Part shown: positions 7,536 through 14,461 of the stretch, piece by piece
Numbering within the stretch: the stretch's first letter is position 1
How the letters are laid out: each line of letters starts with the position of its first letter
The notes under the pieces: model-generated
The model's database searches: none
Seen by the model: the letters and a program-made list of their open reading frames with translations, nothing else
What the model was told of the DNA's origin: nothing
Translations under genes and position numbers: made by a program
NCBI GenBank assembly: GCA_013140935.1
Contig: JABFSD010000864.1
Span: 1-15,901 of the forward strand
Source: Acidobacteriota bacterium
Lineage (GTDB): Bacteria; Acidobacteriota; Blastocatellia; RBC074
Length of the DNA stretch: 15,901 nucleotides
Direction of reading: 5' to 3'

Positions 7536-8687
7536 ATGACCTATCTCCCTTCTCAATTGATGTTCAAAACAGAAAACCTGCTAAAGGCCTGGCCGCAAGT
7601 ATGCGCTCAATTGCCAGACTTGCCGTTGATCGCCCAAGCCATCGCCTCGTACGAGGACGATTTGAGAGGCAATTTGCATGCGTTGCGCACACGACTATTG
7701 CGCGGCACTTATCATCCGGCCAGACAAGGCGCATCTATTACTGCTTTGCTGGAGGATTTCGTCGTACAGCGTGCGGTAGGCAACGTACTGGAGGTGTTAT
7801 TGACAGCCAGCCCCCCCGGCGCGGTGTCCAGCCGTCAAGCCGCCATCGAACGTTTGCAACAAGCGCAGGCTCGTGGTTTCCGGGGCGTAATTCTCAGCGA
7901 GTTACCCGGCTATCCTCACCAACTCAACTGCGAGTTATTATTGCAACGAATCGCCACGCAATTCGCTGACGAACCTTTGCTGGCGTTGCTCACGCTCTGG
8001 TGCGAAACGGGGGCGTTGTTCGGCGAACCGCCCGAAGTTCACCACGAAACGACCGGGCACATCCATCAACTTACCCGCGCCTGGCTGACAAACTTCTTGC
8101 AAACTGGGCGCTGGACTATGGGGCAACCAGCGGATCTAAATGATGAACAGTTTGTTGCACAGGTGATGGCATCATTCACCACCACGCGCACCAGCGAAAC
8201 CTCAAGGGAGGAACTGAGGCGTGCGGCTTGGAACCGATTGGTGCGTGCGGCGGCAGCCACCGGAGCGGCCTTGCTCGTGTTGTACGCCGCTTCGCGGTGG
8301 TTGCGCCGTCGCACCTGGCCCGGCTCGCTGACGGCTTTGAGCGCCGTGGCTGGTCTATTGGGCGCATACGTCTTGCGGCAGCCCCAAACAAGCCCGGTTA
8401 CGACTGGTATTCCTTTGGTGCTGGAAACACAAAAGCGGCTCGAAACCTTGCTGGCTGACTTGCTCGTGCGCGATTTTGATTTGGCGCTCACCCAGGCCGG
8501 GTGGCCCCTGGTGAGAATCGGCGGAAGCTTTGCCATTCCGGTAAGTAACGCGCAAAGCGCCCAGGCTGCCTTGCAGTTGGCACAACAGGTCTTGGGGCGA
8601 ATGGGCGAAGAGCTTGAATCTGATAGAACCAGTCTGGTGCGTTTCGAGGATGCGCAGGAACTCATCAGCAATCATTGGGTTGTGTAG
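7536..8687 (+). CDS. Catalytically dead reverse transcriptase with inserted membrane segment
   Basis: This 383-residue protein follows the layout of group II intron/RT-Cas1-type reverse transcriptases while losing every catalytic feature. Fingers: YEDDLRGNLHALRTRLLRGT (39-58), then LLEDFVVQRAVGNVLE (71-86), with the usual IPK...R-P-L strand pair missing. Palm A: ILSELPGYPHQLNCELLLQR (119-138), where E122 sits at the first catalytic Asp and H128 at the second aromatic-Asp position; FADEPLLALLTLWC follows as in RTs. The PQG turn reads GIPLV (291-295) before LLADLLVRDFDLALTQAG. The YADD box reads RIGGSF (327-332), followed by a thumb-side GEELESDRTSLVRF (357-370). Between palm A and the PQG position lies an extra segment with two likely membrane helices (about 238-252 and 264-280). 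GAGG precedes ATG 7536; the frame is open further upstream but would overlap the RDD gene. An intact, well-placed ORF argues for exaptation rather than decay. The molecular role is unknown. Confidence 0.72.
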   Translation: MTYLPSQLMFKTENLLKAWPQVCAQLPDLPLIAQAIASYEDDLRGNLHALRTRLLRGTYHPARQGASITALLEDFVVQRAVGNVLEVLLTASPPGAVSSRQAAIERLQQAQARGFRGVILSELPGYPHQLNCELLLQRIATQFADEPLLALLTLWCETGALFGEPPEVHHETTGHIHQLTRAWLTNFLQTGRWTMGQPADLNDEQFVAQVMASFTTTRTSETSREELRRAAWNRLVRAAAATGAALLVLYAASRWLRRRTWPGSLTALSAVAGLLGAYVLRQPQTSPVTTGIPLVLETQKRLETLLADLLVRDFDLALTQAGWPLVRIGGSFAIPVSNAQSAQAALQLAQQVLGRMGEELESDRTSLVRFEDAQELISNHWVV

Positions 8688-8692
8688 GCATA

Positions 8693-9952
8693 TCACTCGG
8701 CTATGATTTCGAGGGAGTAGCGCTGTTCGTCATACAGATGCCTGGCAAGTGCTTTGCCGTCTCGTCTTGTCGCGGCATGATTACTAACAACTAAAATCAA
8801 ATGGCTTACTTCCTCCAAAGCAGTCAATTCCATTCCTTCGCACAAAACCAGTGAGTTCTCTTGAGCAGAAGCCGCCGTCTTTGGCATTAGCTTCTTTTGT
8901 TCTCCTTTAATTACTCCATTTTTTACCTTGACTAACTGTGCCCGCAGCGGCGTCTCGCCGGACAAATCAGGTTTCAATCGAACGGTAATTTTGCGAACGC
9001 CGTCCAACGGAACAATCTTGTAATAACGACAGGCAAGATGATCCAGCGTGTCGCTTGCTACTTGCGGTTCTTCACTGGCGCTGACATTGAAGGTAAATGC
9101 AATCGCCCGTTCCCCGAATCTTTTATGTAGGTTTTCATCGAAACAGCAGCTATTCGGGTCGGCTAGAAAATAAGCGTCGAGGCAATAAGAGGCAAAAATA
9201 TCATTGTCGTCGTGCTCGCCAGATAAAAAATTATACCCGGCAGGCAAGGTTTTTCTGATTACTTCAAAAGGGTCTTTACTGGTGCTGGCATTACACCAAA
9301 CTTTATCAACGAACCCTTCGTGAAATAGTTTATCCAGGTATTTAATAAACATTACAGCTCGGTAAGGAGCCATGGGAAATGCCAAAGGGTCTTCATCTAA
9401 GGGAGCTTCCGGTTGGCAAATCCAGCTTCTCAGATAGCGGTAATAATCATGCGACTGCCTGACCAGCCGCGATTCCATGTAGACGGCTGTTCCCTCGTCA
9501 ATCCACGCCCACGATTGGTACTGAGAGTAATCTAAATTGGCAGGGTAATAACTGGAAATAATGGCATGAAACCCTTCGTGAATGGCCGTGATTCGGGCAT
9601 TGAGTAATTCAGCTTTGAGATCGGGCTCGCCTGTTCCGCTGGGCAGCAAAATATAAATATCATTGTCCTCTTGATACATACCGGGCGGATAGAAATCAGC
9701 AACGAAAACTCTAACCTTCAAAGGCACGGGGTTGAATGGGTGTTTCTTCCACGGCAAAGTTGTCATTGCGTGCTGAACGTTATTCAGCCCTTTAATGTAA
9801 GCGCGTATCAAGGCTTCGTCGGCAATGCCATCCAAACCCACTCCCTCGCCCTTCGCAGGGTTACGAAATGCATATCGGATCGCAAACAAGCCAGCGGCTT
9901 TCGGCGGGTTTAGCTTATCTACCTTTTTTTGTATTTTAGGATCAATGGGCAT
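8693..9952 (-). CDS. Cytoplasmic HExxH zinc metallopeptidase (gluzincin-like)
   Basis: This 419-residue protein carries the zinc-peptidase motif HEGFH (H125, E126, H129) in ITAIHEGFHAIISSYYP, and 24 residues after H129 the segment WIDEGTAVYMES, where E153 is the likely third zinc ligand. This fits clan MA gluzincins. The N-terminal part (1-110) includes a strand-rich VRVFVADFYPPG lead-in; the C-terminal part (about 300-419) looks beta-rich (ITVRLKPDLSGETPLRAQLV, HLILVVSNH) and resembles accessory domains attached to such peptidases. No signal peptide or membrane helix is seen, so it should act inside the cell. It is the last gene of a minus-strand operon, 17 bp after the receiver gene, with GGGG 8 nt before the ATG. 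Association with a two-component relay suggests a regulated protease; the substrate is unknown. It ends 5 bp from the stop of the convergent dead-RT gene. Confidence 0.78.
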   Translation of the reverse strand: MPIDPKIQKKVDKLNPPKAAGLFAIRYAFRNPAKGEGVGLDGIADEALIRAYIKGLNNVQHAMTTLPWKKHPFNPVPLKVRVFVADFYPPGMYQEDNDIYILLPSGTGEPDLKAELLNARITAIHEGFHAIISSYYPANLDYSQYQSWAWIDEGTAVYMESRLVRQSHDYYRYLRSWICQPEAPLDEDPLAFPMAPYRAVMFIKYLDKLFHEGFVDKVWCNASTSKDPFEVIRKTLPAGYNFLSGEHDDNDIFASYCLDAYFLADPNSCCFDENLHKRFGERAIAFTFNVSASEEPQVASDTLDHLACRYYKIVPLDGVRKITVRLKPDLSGETPLRAQLVKVKNGVIKGEQKKLMPKTAASAQENSLVLCEGMELTALEEVSHLILVVSNHAATRRDGKALARHLYDEQRYSLEIIAE

Positions 9953-9969
9953 AGTGAGTTCCCCAAAAT

Positions 9970-10683
9970 TTATTGATCTTCGCGGAAAAGGCGAATCTTG
10001 ATGGGATCGGAGCTATCGTCTACCTGATAGATATTCCGAACTTTTTGTTGCACCGAGGCGTCTATGTCACGCCAGTGTTCGACAATATCCCGTCGAAGTA
10101 AGGCCAGCCGATGTGTGACACTCTCCCCTCGCCCCCCATCTTTTTTCATAGAGTTTCTTGATGAGCTAAAAATTGGATCGTAGTGACTGCCGAATACCTC
10201 ATTGAGCTGTTCTTCAATGCGTCCACCGTAAAGAAACTGTTTAATCTGCTTAATCAGTTGCAGCAATTCGTCAGGGTTAAGTTTGGATAGGAAAAAAGCG
10301 TTTCGGTCGTTTTGTCTACTATGGATTTTTTCTTTGTGTTCTTGTATCTGTGGATTTTTTGGGAATGAAGTGATGTGGGCAATAAGCGTCCAGGGGAAAA
10401 ATCTCCTGATGTATTCGCACAATGTTGTGTCCACTGCCGGGATTTCTTCTTCTGGAGTTGTGCTTGTTACCACATTCTCTACCTCTTTTTTACGTGGCAG
10501 GTTAAAGTCCAGAATGACTACATGGTAAGGAGCTTCTTTCTGGAAAGCAGCTTCTAGCAACCCGCGCGCTTTTGTGACGGATTTTGCTTTATCAATCATT
10601 GCCTCCGGGATGGCCTGTAGTAGTAAGTTTTCGATTTCGATGAGGGTATCTTCTACGTCTTCCACTGCGAGAATTCTGAACAT
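9970..10683 (-). CDS. Response regulator, receiver domain with uncharacterised C-terminus
   Basis: The 237-residue protein begins with a receiver domain: acidic pocket E8-D9 in ILAVEDVEDT, phospho-acceptor D59 in HVVILDFNLPRK, T105/S106 in LIAHITSFP and K134 in AFFLSKLNP. All switch residues are present. The loop after D59 is expanded by roughly 20 polar residues (about 64-85), unusual for this fold. The C-terminal about 90 residues contain a Ser/Gly-rich stretch and a helical end with THRLALLRRDIVEHW; no helix-turn-helix, GGDEF, EAL or other output domain is recognised. The start follows AAAGGAAACT, which overlaps the kinase stop codon, so translation is probably coupled to the kinase gene (9 bp apart). 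It is the expected phospho-partner of that kinase. Confidence 0.85.
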   Translation of the reverse strand: MFRILAVEDVEDTLIEIENLLLQAIPEAMIDKAKSVTKARGLLEAAFQKEAPYHVVILDFNLPRKKEVENVVTSTTPEEEIPAVDTTLCEYIRRFFPWTLIAHITSFPKNPQIQEHKEKIHSRQNDRNAFFLSKLNPDELLQLIKQIKQFLYGGRIEEQLNEVFGSHYDPIFSSSRNSMKKDGGRGESVTHRLALLRRDIVEHWRDIDASVQQKVRNIYQVDDSSDPIKIRLFREDQ

Positions 10684-10692
10684 AGTTTCCTT

Positions 10693-13600
10693 TCATTGTT
10701 TTTGAGTAGGTGAAAAAGGCAGTTCAATAACGAACTTTACGCCTTCGCCAGGAACGCCTTTTTCCTTAATACTGCCACGGTGTGCTTTGATGACCCTTTG
10801 CGCGTAATTCAACCCTAAGCCTAAACCCTCTTGGCGACCGGGACGATAGCTATAGAATCTTTCAAAGATTTTTTCATTCGACCCGAATGGGATTCCAGGT
10901 CCATTGTCTTCATAGACTATCTCGACCTTCTCTGATTGGCTCTGGCCATTGATCGTAACAACAACCTGCAAAGGTTTTTCGACAGAAGCAAAGATTTGTG
11001 AGTTATGAATGATTTCCAGCAATGCCATCTCAATGTAGTGTGCATCCGCGTCAATAATTATCGAAGTGCTATTTGCTCTAAGTTGCGTCACTTCACTGGG
11101 TAAAGCCACATCCAAGGTTGTCTTTATCAGGCTTACTAGTTCAACAGGCGCAAGAACAGGGTTAATTACTGATAGCATTTCTTTGGCCCGTAATACCGTA
11201 GTTTCGACATTTTTCATCAGCACTGAAAAACGGTCATTGACTTCTTTTAGCTCCGAAAACTTTTCCTCATAGAGTCGATAACGGGTTAGTAAGAAGCCCA
11301 GCGAACTGAAACGTGTGGCGATGTTGTGCGCCATGTCAGCCATGTTTCTCTCTGCCGCTTCAACCCTGATGCTGTCTTTTAGTTGATTGTTCAAACTGTC
11401 GCGCTTACGAGTAGCATCAAGTTGATCGGCGGTGATCGAAGATAAAACCTTAAGCATCTCAAAAGTTTCCTGGCGTAGGTTCTCATCGCATTGAAGGGCG
11501 ATCTTCCCGAGAGGTTCATCGTGAGCTAGCAGCGGCAAATCAAGCCAGAAATCTCCGGGTAGCTTATCGGTTAAATGAGGGTGCTTGACAGTTCGATAGG
11601 GAAGGCCCCAGCGATTTTTTTTCTCGCTCCCGTCGGGCAGTTCAGGGTTGAAACAGAACACAACGGGCTCTTTTTTTTTCAGACAAAGCCAGGAATGTTT
11701 GTCTTTCCCTTTAGCAGGCAATTGCCGCATCTCGATGTTGAATTGTTTCTCTGCCTCGGCATCGTTAATGTTATAACAAAGTTTCCCCACTAACGTATCC
11801 GGGACTTTTTCATCAATTAGCCAGAGACGCCCCCATTTGTGTCCCAGCAATTTGGTAGCTTCCAAGCTGGCTTCTTCTGCTGATTCTAAATCCTGCGCGG
11901 CGGCTATCTTCTGAAATGCTGCGAGTACTTTGAAAAAGAAATTAAGATCTTGAATATGAGCCCAAGCCCCCGCTTTTTTTTCCTTCCAAAGTGGATGGCC
12001 TTTTCGCCAATCAGGAATGCAATCTGCCAACCATGAACCTTTGTATATTTTATGCGTGATCATTTCACTCAAATAACTGTTGCGATTTCCTTTAAGGGCT
12101 TGTTGAACAAAACTGATGACCTTTTCATCCTGTAACGTATCAATTGATTCCGCGTTTTTGTAATCGCGCCAACCAGGTTTGATGCCGAATAATCTAGCGG
12201 CTGGAAGATTGAGATACTGAAGTTTTGCTTCGGGGTTGACGATCATGATTGGCTCAGGAGTCTCATCCAAAGTGGATTCCAACAAGGTAACTCTTTCGCT
12301 CTTCTCGATAGCGATAGCTAATTGCCTGCCGAAATCTGTTAACTCGCGTGCTTCACCGGGAGAAAGAACTTCTGTGCGGTCATGGCGTTCAACATGGATT
12401 GTGCCAATCGGTTCGTCGTGGCGATCCAGAATCGGAATGACTGCAATTGCGCACATCTTGACGTAGGCAACGGTCGCCTTGTCGGTAAATAGGTCAGTAC
12501 GAGCATTTTCCACAATCCGATATTGTTTATAGTAAGTAACGAGTTGCTGAATATCCCATTGGTCACGCTCCGGTTTTATGCCTTCCCGAATTAGTGGCCA
12601 GGAGCTTCGTTGAGAAATATCCGTCTCTGAGTCATCGAATACTCCCTTGATTCTCTGTTCGCTTCGGTCTATCAGAGAAAACATAACCCGTCCGAAACCC
12701 ATCTCATGCAATCTGCGCGAGGCCACCGCCATAATTTGGCGAACATCTAGAATGTTTCTGCCTAACTCGTTGAGGATGTCGTTAGCAATCTTGAAATACT
12801 GATTACGCCGCTCCAACCTTTTTCGGTCGCGGCTGACTCTGACGGCGTGGTCGTGGGCGGACACGAAATGTTGGATCAGTTCTTTTGCCAGATATTCGCG
12901 TTCAGGCGAGATCACCGTTTTTTTGTCAAAGTCGCCGATGACGACTAGGTCCAAGTGATCTGAGCGAATGCTTTCCAGCATGGCTGCCATGGCATACGAA
13001 CTGATGGGCTGAGGAAGTGGAAGAAAACCTGTTGGAGGCGGGGCGGAAGGAGAAACTGTGTCATTGACCAGTTGCTCCAACACCGGAGTTGGGGAACCAC
13101 CAATTGGTTGAAACACTTTTCCTCTTTCACTGCGCCAAAACGATATCTCAGCGAAACCCAACACCAAGCGGCAGCCTTTGCTGAAGAGGTCGTTTACCTC
13201 TTCGACAATTTCAGCAGGAGCTTTTCCATCATCCGTTCCGCGCGAAGCCGTGCTGTAAAATGAGGAAGAAAGCGCCCGGAGCGCGGCTTCCACCTCCATT
13301 CGATCGTCTATATCCGTAGGCCGAAGCCGATTTTCAGCGGGAATTTTTTCATACAGGGCGAAGGCTTCGTCCCAGCGACGTTGCCTGGCTGCCAGATCAG
13401 CCCAATGAAGCTCATTAAAATGGTGCTTGACCAGCGTTTTTATCCAGGGAGAGGCGAACTTTAAGATACTGCCTTCGCGGATTGCCACGCCGGCTAACTC
13501 CAAAGTCGAAGGCAGTGCATTGGCGGCAGGTAACTTGTATTCGCCATCGCGAATAAGATACCGAAGCGTTCCCCAGCAATCAGGTTCTCTCGCGATTAAT

Positions 13601-14421
13601 TGATTGGCGTGACGAAAAGATTGAGTCCAATAGGCCCCTACCACGGCGTTGTTGTCGGGCAATTCGTAGTAATCATCAACCTTGACCTTTTCTTCTTTGG
13701 TAATTCTTTTTCTGGCGCGATGCTCTACGACGGAACTGAAAAAGTGCCTGAGTAGGTAAATATTCCCGCCCGACCATTGCCATAATTTGTGAATGGCTTC
13801 TTCCCTGTAGTCAAAGTCAAGTTGAAGAGTAGTAGCAAATCGCTCAAAGAAGAGTTGGAAGGCCGATTCGTCATAACCTTGTAACACGATTTGGTTCGCG
13901 CACCGAAAGGGCGAATTGGGACCATTAACCAGATCGCGGAAATCATATTCTCCGCTAAGAACGACGACCAGCTTTTTTTTCTCGACCCGGGATTGGATGT
14001 TTTCGAGAAAATGTCGAGCCAGATGTTGCGGAATAGAATCTACGTTACTAACGAGTAGAATGATTGGTTTATCTGTTCGTAAGTAAAGGTCATCCAACAG
14101 AGGGAAGGCTTCCGTTGGAGTGAATAAGGAGGGATTCGAAGCGGTCGCTGCTATGTCACCCTCTGGCATCGCTTGTTCGATTTCCCGCAGCATCACGTTG
14201 TTCAATTCGGCGGCGTTACTGACTTGGCTTTTGCCGCTAAACCTGAGAAGGATGACGTTTGAACGATCCTCCTCCTTCAATCGGTCGCAAAGCTGAATGA
14301 TCGTTGCTCTTTTCCCTCCGAAACGTGGCCCTAAAAGTACTACGCTTTCACCGCAGTCTATTTTTTGGATTATTGCGTTGATTAGGTTTTCGCCAATTTG
14401 CCTGTAAGTAAATTCGATCAT
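10693..14421 (-). CDS. Hybrid sensor: degenerate AAA domain, GAF/PAS regions, histidine kinase
   Basis: This is a 1242-residue protein. Residues 1-240 form an AAA/STAND-like NTPase domain with altered P-loop GPRFGGKR (31-38; Arg instead of Ser/Thr) and altered Walker B ILLVSNVDSI (121-130; the Asp-Glu pair replaced by Ser-Asn). A winged-helix-like and helical linker follows (240-390). GAF-like regions are at about 385-525 and 545-705 (ending IPILDRHDEPIGTIHVERHD, typical of GAF). A PAS-like segment starts at LDETPEPIMIVNPEAKLQYL (718-737). A third GAF-like region lies at 830-1000. The DHp helix has H1032 in MADMAHNIATRFSSLG. The HATPase shows N1140 (N box), D1172 in EDNGPGIP, F1186 and GLGLGL (1199-1204). 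No membrane helix is seen, so it is a soluble sensor. It follows the ATPase gene by 40 bp and precedes its likely partner receiver by 9 bp. Several A8/A9 tracts occur in the coding strand. Confidence 0.85.
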   Translation of the reverse strand: MIEFTYRQIGENLINAIIQKIDCGESVVLLGPRFGGKRATIIQLCDRLKEEDRSNVILLRFSGKSQVSNAAELNNVMLREIEQAMPEGDIAATASNPSLFTPTEAFPLLDDLYLRTDKPIILLVSNVDSIPQHLARHFLENIQSRVEKKKLVVVLSGEYDFRDLVNGPNSPFRCANQIVLQGYDESAFQLFFERFATTLQLDFDYREEAIHKLWQWSGGNIYLLRHFFSSVVEHRARKRITKEEKVKVDDYYELPDNNAVVGAYWTQSFRHANQLIAREPDCWGTLRYLIRDGEYKLPAANALPSTLELAGVAIREGSILKFASPWIKTLVKHHFNELHWADLAARQRRWDEAFALYEKIPAENRLRPTDIDDRMEVEAALRALSSSFYSTASRGTDDGKAPAEIVEEVNDLFSKGCRLVLGFAEISFWRSERGKVFQPIGGSPTPVLEQLVNDTVSPSAPPPTGFLPLPQPISSYAMAAMLESIRSDHLDLVVIGDFDKKTVISPEREYLAKELIQHFVSAHDHAVRVSRDRKRLERRNQYFKIANDILNELGRNILDVRQIMAVASRRLHEMGFGRVMFSLIDRSEQRIKGVFDDSETDISQRSSWPLIREGIKPERDQWDIQQLVTYYKQYRIVENARTDLFTDKATVAYVKMCAIAVIPILDRHDEPIGTIHVERHDRTEVLSPGEARELTDFGRQLAIAIEKSERVTLLESTLDETPEPIMIVNPEAKLQYLNLPAARLFGIKPGWRDYKNAESIDTLQDEKVISFVQQALKGNRNSYLSEMITHKIYKGSWLADCIPDWRKGHPLWKEKKAGAWAHIQDLNFFFKVLAAFQKIAAAQDLESAEEASLEATKLLGHKWGRLWLIDEKVPDTLVGKLCYNINDAEAEKQFNIEMRQLPAKGKDKHSWLCLKKKEPVVFCFNPELPDGSEKKNRWGLPYRTVKHPHLTDKLPGDFWLDLPLLAHDEPLGKIALQCDENLRQETFEMLKVLSSITADQLDATRKRDSLNNQLKDSIRVEAAERNMADMAHNIATRFSSLGFLLTRYRLYEEKFSELKEVNDRFSVLMKNVETTVLRAKEMLSVINPVLAPVELVSLIKTTLDVALPSEVTQLRANSTSIIIDADAHYIEMALLEIIHNSQIFASVEKPLQVVVTINGQSQSEKVEIVYEDNGPGIPFGSNEKIFERFYSYRPGRQEGLGLGLNYAQRVIKAHRGSIKEKGVPGEGVKFVIELPFSPTQKQ

Positions 14422-14434
14422 AACTCTTCAAGAA

Positions 14435-14455
14435 GATTACCAGAAAAAGGTAATC
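14435..14455 (-). other. 7-bp hairpin between ATPase and kinase genes
   Basis: On the minus strand GATTACC and GGTAATC pair perfectly around a 7-nt loop within the 40-bp gap upstream of the kinase ATG. No T-run follows, so termination is unlikely. It may mark RNA processing or modulate the kinase start, whose GAAGAG sequence lies a few bases downstream. Confidence 0.45.
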
Positions 14456-14461
14456 AGTGTT

